From Ilyonectria destructans (lineage: Eukaryota; Ascomycota; Sordariomycetes; Hypocreales; Nectriaceae): a stretch of 64,000 bases of DNA. The translations under genes and the position numbers were made by a program. Under the pieces are notes generated by a model. That model did not search any database and had not been told where the DNA came from. It saw only the letters and a program-made list of their open reading frames with translations. Below are positions 10,486 through 20,953 of the stretch, piece by piece. The stretch lies in the NCBI GenBank assembly GCA_020740775.1, contig JAHEWK010000025.1, forward strand, positions 248,001 to 312,000, written 5' to 3'. Within the stretch, counting starts at the first letter, position 1; each line of letters starts with the position of its first letter.

Positions 10486-11504
10486 AGGAAATCGAACACA
10501 ACAGATGGTATCCTAAGTTCAACGAGGAGTCAAGATGACAATCTCTAGTCATCTTACTAATAACATCATAGCAGCCAGGCCATTCAATCTATCTGGCGGA
10601 GCAAATTGAAGCCGTAAATATCAAGGAAAGCTGATACCTTTGATCCGTCTCAATCCGCTGATATCCGTAGCTGTGCGACAGGAATTATGGAAGCTGCGCC
10701 GGCACCACGGGGTATTCCGCGTAGTTGTCGGGCTGGGCTGATTCACACCCTCCAACGGGGTTAACCTTCGGGGCCCCTTGTTCGCCGCCATGGTCGACGC
10801 CGGCCCTGCTTTTCCAGACAAGGGGCCAAATCTGGGCCTTCAACCACGATGGAGGCGATCTTCAGAGTAACGCAACCTTTGAAACATGGCGAATATGTAA
10901 GAAACGAGGTTGACATCTGGAAGATTATTGGTCGACCGGGGGCAGAGCGTAAACACTGCTTTGGTCTTGTGTTGGACTTAATAGTCGAGTGAAGTAGGTC
11001 ATGTCAGGTCAGGGCGTGAGGCCCGTCAGGGGTAAATCTAGGTCTTCAACATGTAAGGCCGCGTATGAGCCAGTCTCTAGCTCCGATGAAGGCTTTGGGA
11101 GGGAACGGAAGGAACGGCAAGCAAGTAGGTAGATACAAGAAAAAAAGGCTGGCTTCGAAATTCCGTATCAAGGATCCCGTGTGTTCCGCGTGGCGTACTC
11201 GTGTCTGTCTCAAGGCGGCTGTGTTCGTATAGCCGCCCAGGTGGATGCGAGTGCTCCTATCCCGTACCCAACGCGATGCACAACCTGCTTCTGGCGATAC
11301 CGGCACACCTGAGTATCGCGGCTTGTAGTACGCCACCACGAGCCATGAAGGCAGGTCGAAGAGGAGTTCGCGTCCGGAATAGTTTGATCATCACTGCCCA
11401 ATGTCGGCCTTTTCTAGAGCAACCCTTAGCTGCATTACGCTTGTAAGCTTGCCATCTGCATGGCTCAAGGCTGAAAGGAACATCTTACCCATTCGCGACG
11501 CTGG
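10486..11504. other. Intergenic, nothing recognised
   Basis: About 1 kb without a supported gene, lying downstream of the membrane-protein gene that is read from the minus strand. Confidence 0.5.
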
Positions 11505-12368
11505 TCAGGCGCGGCTTGACGACGGCCCAACACCAAGGTCCGATGCTCGTTTGCTAACGTCTGGATCTTGATAAACGGAGTTTGCTATGCCAGAAGCATC
11601 CACACCCGAGACCAGCACCTGATCTTGGACAAAAGTTGTCAATCTGCCCAGAACTGCGAGTTCGAACTTCAACTTCATGCTGTACACAAAGCATTTGAGG
11701 ACAATCTGGAGGATTCGAAAGCCCGCATATTGGACGCCCATCAGAACAAAGTCCATGAGGACGAGAACCACATTCATGGTGATGAGTTCTGCCATCAATC
11801 GCCGTTTCCTTCTTTCCGCCGTATATTCCAGGAGCTTGGCCGTTGCCCAGATGTAGAGCCCGGATATGATGAACTCCTGCACGCAGAATACAGTAATCTG
11901 TATAATCTCCATGACGCCATATCCGCGTGTGAACGGCTCCGGAATGGGATCGACATTGTTGCCGAGCGATAACACCGTCGTGGGAATAAGAAGGACGATG
12001 GCATTGACCATGATCATTGCCAAAACACCGCGAAGGATAAGCCGGCTTTGGAGGACAAGATGAAGACGTGACCACAGAACGAGCGATTGTCCAACGATGA
12101 AGGCCCACCATCCGACAATGGTCACAGCACTTTGAACGAACTTATTAGAGGTTATGTTGAAGAAGTAGGTCGAGAAGCCGGTAGTGGTGACGATCAGGCC
12201 AAGGCTCGCGACCAAAAGACTCCAGAAATACCATCCGGCGTATCTCTTGAAGGTGGCAAATATTAGAACAATGATTTCCACGGCATTGTACAGGGTGACT
12301 CCTATACAGCCAGCAAAAAAGTACGCCACGGAGGGACTGCTCTCGCTAGCTTGGCCGAAAGTCAACAT
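11505..12368 (-). CDS. Fungal integral membrane protein (DUF7703-like)
   Basis: Single exon of 287 residues, starting at the first in-frame ATG (12368, MLTFGQAS). There are about seven hydrophobic segments: AYFFAGCIGVTLYNAVEIIV, WYFWSLLVASLGLIVTTTGF, a segment around VGWWAFIVGQSLVLWSRLHL, AMIMVNAIVLLIPTTVL, IIQITVFCVQEFIISGLYIW, MNVVLVLMDFVLMGV and a shorter last one. The GWW..GQS..L.SRLHL pattern and the closing MKLKFELAVLGRL fit the fungal family I know as DUF7703, whose function is not established. The tail after about residue 250 is soluble and Ser/Asp-rich. The frame is intact. No neighbouring gene suggests a pathway. A multispan plasma- or vacuolar-membrane protein is the safe description. 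Confidence 0.7.
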   Translation of the reverse strand: MLTFGQASESSPSVAYFFAGCIGVTLYNAVEIIVLIFATFKRYAGWYFWSLLVASLGLIVTTTGFSTYFFNITSNKFVQSAVTIVGWWAFIVGQSLVLWSRLHLVLQSRLILRGVLAMIMVNAIVLLIPTTVLSLGNNVDPIPEPFTRGYGVMEIIQITVFCVQEFIISGLYIWATAKLLEYTAERRKRRLMAELITMNVVLVLMDFVLMGVQYAGFRILQIVLKCFVYSMKLKFELAVLGRLTTFVQDQVLVSGVDASGIANSVYQDPDVSKRASDLGVGPSSSRA

Positions 12369-13793
12369 GATTTGATGCCGAGGCAGGTTGCACAATTGCC
12401 CAAGTGGCGATGGATGACGCGCTGGGATCACTGCAAAAGTGGGCTTGAACCGGCCTTATCTAAATACCAATGTGAAATCTCAGCATGAGAGATGCGGGCG
12501 CCGGGGCCCAGAAGCTGGTCACCCTTGAAGAGCGATTGGCTGTACAGTCTGTAGAGCGAAAGCAATTTCCTGAGAGTAGGAAAACACCAGGCGGTCTCCC
12601 CATGTGATGCAGTGGACCGAGTCATGCAAGATGTCTTCCGCCTGGAAAGTCGAAGTCATTGTCAAAGGCAGCTGCTCTCAGCGGCTTGTCGGGAGGTTGG
12701 CGAAAATGGTCCGATGTCTTCCAAGCCATCCTTCCGTGCTTCTGGAGCTTCTGAAACCAGGAGATGCTGCCGACCGACCCCTAAAAGGCTGATGAGGCGG
12801 TCTTTGGCGCAAACTAACCAACCGGACAAGGGTCGTGTGACGCAAGATAAGGTTACCCATTTGCGCCAAGCGCACCGCTGAAAGGACCCAATACGATACA
12901 GATGGCTTATCCCTTCCAGCAGTAAAAGAAGCTATCTAGCTGCTTGGGGAGCTGTGCCAGGGTCGTCGTTATTGAAATGGGCTCTGCCTTGCCTCGGAGG
13001 CTGCAGATGGCAACGAAAACTATTTCCTACCTTTTGTGGGTCGTGGTGGCGAAGTATCGAAATAACCTTTGTCATCCCTGGTAGACTACCTTGCCTAGAC
13101 CGCCAATGAGGCTCCGGGTTCCTACACCCTACCAGACTTTTAGGGGTTTCTCCACAATAGTCATTACAGTCTCTCTACTTCTGCCTCACACACTTATTTG
13201 AACGTATGTCAAAGACTACGACCTCGTGCGGGCTTGCACGTCGCCACCGATGGTCTGCAATATTGTCCTCAAATGAGGAAGATGGGTGAGGTACTGGCTC
13301 CTAGATAAGCTTTGTAGTGCTGGTAGAATCGATGGATTCCCAGGCCGGAGCGTGACCCCCCCCCGCATCATCAGTACGAGGGAGGCGGTTGCTCCACTTT
13401 TCCCCATGGGGAGCAGGTTAGTCTACGCGATCCTTGGTCTACAGGCTGCCGAATGGAAGGATCTCACCATCTCTTTTGGATCCAGCAGTCACTGCTCTGT
13501 CGAAATACCAGATGGAAAGAAATGTCATATACTCGGATTTCGTTTGTTCATTTCTTGTCTCGTACAGTATACGAGGCAAGGGAATAGTTGGCGCCGTCTC
13601 TTCCTTGTCAGTGGTCGGATCCGTTTCTTGATCCTCAGGAGCTTCGGCGGGAGCTGATGACGCAAGCATACAGCCAGACCGGATTTCTCGTCCAGATAGA
13701 TTGCACCCCGGTTCTCCAACACACAGATTTTACTGTAGCGACAGCCTAGAGCCTGGGACTGGTGGCCGCGGTCTTCAATCGAGTGGCTATGGG
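12369..13793. other. Intergenic, nothing recognised
   Basis: No domain-bearing frame or spliced gene could be supported here. The right edge is the hAT copy B terminus. Confidence 0.5.
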
Positions 13794-13854
13794 CATACTT
13801 GGGCATTGTAGAGTAGAGGGAGCTCTACCCACTTCTCTACCCTACCTGGGTATA

Positions 13855-13965
13855 GTGGGTAGAGTGGTGGGTCGAGTGGTGGGTAGAGTGGTGGGTCGAG
13901 TGGTGGGTAGAGTGGTGGGTAGAGTGGTGGGTAGAGTAGTGGGCAGAGTAGTGGGTAGATTGGTG
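13855..13965 (-). repeat. 24-bp minisatellite in hAT copy B tail
   Basis: Units of TGGTGGGTAGAG and TGGTGGGTCGAG alternate. There is one fewer 24-bp unit than in copy A. Confidence 0.85.
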
Positions 13966-14047
13966 GGTAGACGATAGGGTAGGTAGGGAAGGTAGGGAAG
14001 GTAGATGCTGTATATATGCTCAATTCTTCGAAATATGCCTCTTTATA

Positions 14048-16529
14048 TTATACATCCCAATCCTCCTCATCGAAATCAATATCCATCTCATCATCCATCT
14101 CCACAGCCTCTGCAATCATCGCTAGCAGCGCCTCCGAAGAGATGAGCTTCCTCGCAAACCAGTTGCCCATGCACTCTAACCTCTGGAGGTTCTCTGGCGA
14201 TAACCTAAGCCTATCCCAGCTCTGTGTACGGCGTGCGCCCGAGAATTGTTGTTCTGGTTCAGCAGATGAGGGTGCGATTGAGAGGATATTGATGGCCATA
14301 CGGTGGAGATGAGGATAGCGCCGGCGCTGCTCTGGAACTAACCACCACTGAAGAGGAGTTATCTTTAGAGCATCAAGATCGATAGTTTTATCTTCAATAA
14401 ACGCCATAAACGTATCTTCATCCCCTTGCGAAGTAGGTTGAACTCTTAGACGCCGTTTCAGCCGGTCTAATTCATTCTCTACCCTCTTCTTCGAGGATGG
14501 ATGAGACGTATCGATATCAGCAGCAGCAGCAGGGAGTGATTCATGAGGGAGATGCGCGTATTCCTTCTGCCAGATCGAATAAGCAGCATCAATAGTCTTC
14601 TGATGCCACTCTTCAGGCCAGTTCTGAAGAAGATAAAGCTTCCGCTTCGACGGATCGAGAAGCATCGCGGCGGCGTATACTGGCGTTGACTCAACGAGGG
14701 CGTAGTATTTATCAAGGATAAACCAGCCCATCTCAATAGAATGAACCATGCGGAGGTCTTTCTCTGGGCCTGATTTATATAGCACCTATAAAACATCAGC
14801 TTTAAGCATTATCTTGATGAAATAGGATAAACCTTCTGATCCTCAAAGAAGGTGAGGATAGCATCCATCAGGGTAAGGCTCTGGGATAATGAAGCCTCAC
14901 TACCTTCAACCCATAGTGTACCACTAGCAAATACAGAGAGAAGCCTCTCTGTTCGCTTAAGTGTATCCCACTCAACACCATTGAGTCGAAAGTTATCGCA
15001 TTCAGGGTGTTTATCAATGAAGTCCTTAATCTCTCGCTCCTTGCGTGTCGTACGCTTGATGAGATACCATGAGGACCATCGAGTGTCGTTATCAATCCCT
15101 AATGTAATGCCAACAGCCTCTATCCATCGATCATGATGGATAGAGCTGTTTCGAAGCCATACAGCTAGGTTATGAAGCTTCTGGAGCGCAGTAGTAGCAC
15201 CCCAGCCTTCAAAACCTTTATGCTTCGCTTTAACTTTACTCCCTCTTCTCTGGGCTTGTTCATGAGCTCTTATTGAGGCCGGATTATCGTCAACGACCGG
15301 CACATCAAGATAGGCGCAGAATAGCTCGTAAGGGTCATTATCTTCCGTCTCTTCAATAGCCGCAAGAGCAGCTTTGAGAGCTTCTTTTGAGGTGGCAAGA
15401 AGAAAGGCTTGAAGGGCAAGGTTAAGAATATGATCAAGGCAGCGGATGCGGTGGGTAATTGGATCATAATCAATCTGTTCGATATAAGTGAATAACCATC
15501 TAAAAGCTAGTGTATACAAACCCCAAATTCAAGTTTTAGAGACCGAGAGAGCTCTATGAGTAGAGTATCATTTGAAGTGGCGTTATCTCCAGTGTGATAG
15601 CCGAGTTTAGTTGTTATCCCGAAGGATTTAAGGGTGCGGAGGATGATAGCCGCCTGGATCTCTCCAGAGTGGCTAAAGAGCACCTGTGGGAGTGCTAGCA
15701 TCCCGTGTTTGAACTGGTAATCCTGGGAGATCCACCTAACACAGATGCAGAGATATGCCTTTCGAGCTGGAGATGTCCACATATCTGTTGATATATGGAT
15801 ATCCCCAATAGCTTCCTGGATGTTGTTCTGAAGTATTTGACGATATCTCTCGTAGTTGAGAACCAGGGCACGAGTGAATGTTCTTCTGCTAAACTGTGCA
15901 AGATCCGAGATCTCTGGATTAGCAGAGAGGAGGAGATCATGGAGTTCTGGCCACTCAATAGCATTGAGAGGAAGCCTCCTTCTAGCACAGAGTGCTAGCA
16001 ACGCCTGGAGATGCCGCGGCCGATCATAAGCCTCTCGGAGGACCAGTTCTCTCGAAGCCTCATCCTTTTGAAGCAAAAACGAATTCATGAACTGCTGGCC
16101 AGACACTAATTTAGGCTTGGAAGAGGTTTGCCGGTCTTCCATATCCAGCCATCTCTTCTACAGAGATGGGTGATTGAGACGAAGGTGATCCCGGGCTCCT
16201 GATGTGTATATTGTACTCCAACTCTTCTTTTTATTGTCCCAACAGGCGATACAGTAATGTAGGCGTTTATTTGAGGACTTCCCACTTCGATCAGATCTCT
16301 CCTTTGGCCTGAATTCGGGCTCCGAACCTCTGGCATATCGAAAGAAAGTCCAGATTGAAAGTTTCTCGGCGGGTATCGAGGCAATACTCGGAGGAGCACT
16401 AGAAGCAACACTGGGCGCCGGCAAGGAGAGGTTCAGCGTGGAGGGCGTTGTAGGGACGGTAAGGGATAATGAATCCTGTGAGAAAGACATGGTTAGAGAT
16501 ATATATAACAAATATTTGGTATAAAACAA
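14048..16529 (-). pseudogene. hAT transposase with BED finger, interrupted by one TAG
   Basis: Reading from 16529, the frame encodes a Ser/Pro-rich N-terminus and a BED-type zinc finger (WTFFRYARGSE, YCIACWDNKKK, ARDHLRLNH). A TAG then interrupts the same frame at 16158-16160. Past it the frame resumes from KRWLDMEDRQ into the transposase core, with DIHISTDMWTSP (catalytic Asp region) and TGDNATSNDTLL. Two 47-bp introns, 15475-15521 and 14786-14832, join to RIRCLDHILNLALQAF and to the dimerisation domain ending at 14048. Without the TAG the product would be about 795 residues. Either the gene is dead, or translation starts at the ATG at 16142 and gives a finger-less transposase. CAG to TAG at a CpA site would fit RIP. 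Confidence 0.8.
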
Positions 16530-16984
16530 TATCTTGGTGTGGATGCCGGTAGTAAGAGGCAGGGAAGGAGATGAGAACTAAGGTGATTCCTTGCAAAGGT
16601 TTCTAGCTACATATATATGCAAATGAGTGAACTATTCAACGTAGTGCCAAGTAGGCTGCAGGTAGGCAGTAGCCGAGCTAGTGCAGGCTGTAGCAGGCAG
16701 TAGTAGGCAGTAGCAGGCAGCATGTTCGGTAGCATCTGAACTCACGTGAGAGGTCACCACAATATATATTGAGCAGAATCAATAAAATTAGACTCCTTAA
16801 GGACTTCAGCATCCACAATCTTACAATCTTATCAAATAATAAGATCTAATTGACCAATCTGGAGTGGGTAGAGTGGGTAGCTCTACCCACTTCTACTCTA
16901 CTCTACCTGGGTAGAGTAGAGGAGATACCTCCTCTGCCCTACCGGGTAGAGTGGGTAGAGCTCCCTCTACAGTGCCCAAGTATG

Positions 16985-17640
16985 CTAGGTTGGCTCATTT
17001 GTAGAGTACGAGCTACGTCTGCATAGGACGGCTGTGGGCTTGTCTGGGCACTGTTAGCGGTGATATTTTTGGCCATCACGTCCAGCTGTTCTCGTAGCTG
17101 TCTCATTTCTTCTACCGCTTGCTTCCGTACCTGCCCAAGCTGCTCGTTCATCTGCTCGGCTATCTGCTTGCGCAGTTGTTTCAGATCTTCCGCTTCCTGT
17201 TCTCGCATGTGTGTAAGTTGTTCAGCTGTCTGTTCTCGCATTGCCCTGAGCTGGTCAGCCGTCTGTTCGTGCATGCGTCTAAGCTCTTCTGTCCTCTTCC
17301 GGTCTTTGGCTGCCTCGGCCCTGATCGTACGAATTTCCTGCCGGAGTTGTCAGATCATCTCCAGCTGGTCAATCATCACTTTTGTCGCCTGCTGCAATCC
17401 TCCGACCCCATCGCTGCCGCCATTTTCACCGACTTCGACTTGCTCAGAATCGGCCTTCTTGGACGTTCCGGGCCTGCTTGCGGTCGCTTGCAGGTTCTCC
17501 TGCAGTCTCGCTGTCGGTTTCATAGGTCTCGAAGACCGACGCGTCGACGCCGCCGATTCCCCACCCTTGACTAAGATTCCCTCGACGGTCGCGTCCATTT
17601 CGCGAGGCAACGCCCACGGCAGCGCCGGCGTCTACGCTCA
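16985..17640 (-). pseudogene. Tad1-type LINE ORF1, 5' fragment
   Basis: Read from the ATG at 17610 the frame gives MDATVEGILVKGGESAAST and then a long charged coiled coil with repeated MREQ/LRKQ heptads. It ends in PSYADVARTLQ. That coiled coil followed by PSYA.VA is typical of the nucleic-acid-binding ORF1 protein of fungal Tad1-clade LINEs. An in-frame TGA at 17350-17352 (after DQLEMI) breaks it. The fragment stops where the hAT copy B end begins, and I do not find its continuation on the far side of the hAT. Confidence 0.6.
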
Positions 17641-17653
17641 CCAGCGAAAAGAA

Positions 17654-17781
17654 AGAGTGTAAAGAGTGTAAAGAGTGTAAAGAGTGTAAAGAGTGTAAAG
17701 AGTGTAAAGAGTGTAAAGAGTGTAAAGAGTGTAAAGAGTGTAAAGAGTGTAAAGAGTGTAAAGAGTGTAAAGAGTGTAAAG
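17654..17781. repeat. 9-bp minisatellite (GAGTGTAAA)n
   Basis: About 14 almost perfect copies of GAGTGTAAA. It lies directly 5' of the LINE ORF1 start on that gene's strand, and only 12 bp from the TA duplication of the pogo element. The 9-bp period leaves every frame open as three-residue repeats, so long frames through it are artefacts. Confidence 0.95.
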
Positions 17782-17793
17782 GTAACTCGAGTA

Positions 17794-20623
17794 CCCGTTG
17801 GCATTGTGGGGCTTGCAAGCATGCCAACCTCTCCGAGGTTGGTCACAAAAACCTGGTCCAGTCACATTAATGTGGTCCACCCACATTGATGACCCTCAAG
17901 CTGTGAAATGACCCATTTTCTGTTTACGGAGTTTCAGTCGGCATGACACCTTCATTTATTGAAGACTAGGGCCGTAAGCGAGCTCGTTGGAAAGCTACGA
18001 AATAGCAGAAATTGATGATGTATATGAAAATAGCAGAAATTGCATCTGTGGCCTCAATTGGGCTGCCTGCTGCGAGGGTCTCGCCGCGGCTGTTGCTTAT
18101 GACCCTGTTGACTATGTGTTCCTTGTGGCCGCATTAGGTGCCCTATTGACCCTGTGGCTCTCGTAATATCCTCATGATGCCTTGATAACGGGTTTGCCTT
18201 CGAATTGGAGCCGGCGGCGGCAGCGTTGTTGCGAAATCATGGTGTTGACTCGAGGGCAGGTCAACCGGTGACATCGGAGGCGATGAGGTTATCTCTGGGG
18301 GGGTTGCTAGGTCAGGAATATCCTCCTCCTGCTGGTCTTGGAGCCCTATGAGCTCGATATCGTCATCGTCATCGTCTTCGAAGGTTGTGATGCCCGTGAA
18401 CTGGACCACTTCGTCACTTGGAGGCCAGGCGTTGGGGTTCATTGCTAGGGTCGGTCTGTAGGCGCGGCGGGCTTCTTCTTGGGCTTGAGAAAATGGGATT
18501 TGGGTTTCTTGCTTGAGGGTATCGTTATGCTCCTTTCTCTGTGCTTCGAGGGCGTTATATTGGTCGGTGTAGTTGTTCTCTGCGAGCCACATGTTGAAGG
18601 TTAGCCGGGGAAGATGAGGAATATCTCGTGCCACTTTTGCCTCTCTCCACTGACGCTTGAGATCGTTGATCTGCTGGATAATGAGAGATCGAGTAAATCG
18701 CAGTTGCGAGCGCTGTTCCTTGACTTCTGCTGCGGCTAGGGATGCTTGGTGTTGAGCCCGTATATCAGGAAAGCTGACACTAGTGATGAAGTCACCAGCA
18801 GGTCTCACGCGTTGGCCGGTTTTCCTTCTCTTGCCCCATTTCTCAAGCCGCTGAAGCCGGTCAACTGAGAAAGACTCACGCTCTCTGTGCATAAGAGCCG
18901 CCTCAGAGAGAACTTTGCTGATGTTGCTGACCGCTTCTAGAGTAGGTGAGCTCATCACGGCGTGGTATCTCTCATAGAGCCGGTTGATCTGATCCTGGGC
19001 ATCTTGGAAGCGAGAATCGAGAGGCAGATGCTTCTGAATAGAGGGATGTATCGCCTTCCGCTATTGCCGCTGCTTATCGAGGATGCGGTTGATCACAGGC
19101 GTTGCATTAGGCGGCCAGATACCGGATTTTTCGAACCCTGACATAATGTGGTGGGTAGAGAAGCCAGCTTTGTAGATCTCTGAGAATGCTGTTGCGAATT
19201 GCTTGCGGTTAAAGGCTAGGTTTCCTTCCCGGATAGATTTGCGAAGTTCCTTCTGATGTGCGTTCTTTAGAAACTGAAAAACTCCCACATCTAGTGGCTG
19301 CGTAAGGTGTGTTGAATGTGAAGGCAGAATGCAGATGACGATATCAAATTGGATGCAGTAGTTGATGCACTGGAAGGAGAGATGCCCTGAGAAGCCGTCA
19401 ATAACTAGAAGGCGATAAATCTTCTCTTCCTCTTCATGGACCACTGGGGGGGCTGTGTGACGGAAGTCCAAGTTGAAGGGATCACGGAGCCACTCATCAC
19501 AGCCAAACCAGTCCTGGAAAGAGATCTCTCTTTGCTTGACCTTCGCAGAGGCTCTCCAGGAATAAGCATTGAAGTCATGAAGCCATTCCAATGTGATCTC
19601 TTGGTTGCTGAAGCCGGTCTCTGACTGTGCAACCCTCATGCCTGGGATATCGTCAATATCAGACCAATCTGTTGTAGGAGGCGCCTTGAAGATCAGCCAG
19701 GGAGGAATTGTATCTCCAATAGCATTTGCGGCTCCAACCTGGGTACAGGACTCTCGATTTGCCGGATCACTGACTTCTGGGCGTTGGGATCGTGTGGTGC
19801 GTACGACTAGGACCTGGATACGTTCTCGAAGGCACCCAATGCGAAGACCGCACTCATCTTCATTCCAGCACTCTGAAGGACCGATCCTGTACTGATAGAT
19901 GATATCCTGTAGGCCAGAGAAGAACTTGGTGATGTCCTCAACATCAGATGCTTCGAATGACTTGCGTGCTCGGTCCACAGCCTTCAGGAACGACTTCCGC
20001 AGCTCAGGATGACGCTCACGGAACCGGGGATACCACATCCTGCCGATCTTGGCGTTGGGGATGTTCCTAGCAGTCAGGAAACCCAAAGCAGCTTCTTCAA
20101 CCTGTGACTTCTCTGCTGGAAAGCCGGATTTCTCCATCCACACAACGTATGCTGCCACAGCCGCATCTTCGCTAGGAGTCAGAGTCGCCGGCCGGCCTCG
20201 TGGGCCCGGTGGAATATAGGAAGAGGAACTGGTAGCAAGAATACGCTGTACAGTGCCCTTGGAAGTGCTATTGGCCTCCATAAGCTTGCGGTGAGAAGGC
20301 GGCGTGCTCATAGCCTTCGTATGCCTCCGTGTGTGATACCGCACATTGGGGTGGACCGCAGCGAGTATGTTGGTGCGGATTTCGGCCTTTCTTTTATCCG
20401 CAGCGTTCTTGGCCGGCGGAGATTGCCTAGAATCACGGCGTACGCGGAGCATCTTGACGTTGATGAAGGTCTACCTGAAATTTAGTAAATAAGGTGCGTT
20501 TTTGCGGTGTGGTCGGTGGAGGTCGAACGAAAAGAGGTGGACCACATTAATGTGACTGGACCAGGTTTTTGTGACCAACCTCGGAGAGGTTGGCATGCTT
20601 GCAAGCCCCACAATGCCAACGGG
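17794..20623 (-). mobile_element. Fot1/pogo-type transposon with 88-bp TIRs
   Basis: A 2,830-bp element with an 88-bp perfect terminal inverted repeat (17794-17881 and 20536-20623) starting CCCGTTGGCATTGTGGGGCT. It is flanked by TA on both sides (17792-17793 and 20624-20625), the Tc1/mariner target duplication. Short palindromes lie inside the repeat: GCTTGCAAGC, CCAACCTCTCCGAGGTTGG and CCACATTAATGTGG on the minus reading. It is structurally complete. Only the transposase frame is damaged. Confidence 0.95.
18143..20452 (-). pseudogene. Fot1/pogo transposase with a single in-frame TAG
   Basis: From the ATG at 20452 the frame would give about 769 residues, but a TAG at 19061-19063 interrupts it after ILDKQRQ. 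The frame then continues without a shift to 18143. Visible domains are a basic N-terminus, a CENP-B-type DNA-binding region with RMWYPRFRERHPEL, and the DDE_1 catalytic core. The catalytic residues lie in CWNEDECGLRIG, LLVIDGFSGH and LPSHSTHLTQPLDVGVF (DDD type). The C-terminal part beyond the stop has a helical region and a DDDDDD tract. A truncated protein ending at the TAG would still keep all three catalytic residues. The change is compatible with CAG to TAG. Confidence 0.9.
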
Positions 20624-20953
20624 TAGTGGTTCAAGTAACATGTGACTATCCAAAAAAGGCGAGAATCCTCGAAAAATGGTCTGAGCTTTGCTGAGGTAAT
20701 CAGCGCGGCGCTCATTCCACACGTGATACAAGCGCGTCTTGAATTTGCCCCGAGCTTTGCGACGTGGGAGAATATCATATCTTTCGCATAGGACATTGCA
20801 GATCGCGGTGTGTCGGTCACTGATAGGTTTGGCTCCGTTCAAGCATAGTGCTGTCTTATGATTCGGTGATGCAAGGACCCGTCCTATTTCGTGCTATCCC
20901 CCACGGCGAATCCTCGTTTCTTGATCACCTTTAGTTCCATCGCGAAACTGGCC

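Larger units (their letters stand above)
13794..16984 (-). mobile_element. hAT DNA transposon, copy B, full length
   Basis: A 3.19-kb element. The left end is CATACTTGGGCATTGTAGAG at 13794, and the right end reads ...GTGCCCAAGTATG at 16984. The terminal inverted repeat is about 12 perfect bases (CATACTTGGGCA) plus a shared GGGAGCTCTACCC block further in. Flanking octamers (GCTATGGG left, CTAGGTTG right) do not match, so the expected 8-bp target duplication is absent. The region 13794-15119 is the inverted twin of 1-1349. Confidence 0.85.

Noticed and set aside
13439..13793. Continuation of LINE ORF1 on the far side of hAT copy B
   Set aside because: The minus-strand frame there (SIEDRGHQSQALG...) shows no coiled coil, no zinc knuckles and no target duplication linking it to 16985.
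17444..17886. LHS / FTL / LYT repeat proteins over the 9-bp array
   Set aside because: The period is a multiple of three, so every frame is open. The composition has no coding meaning.
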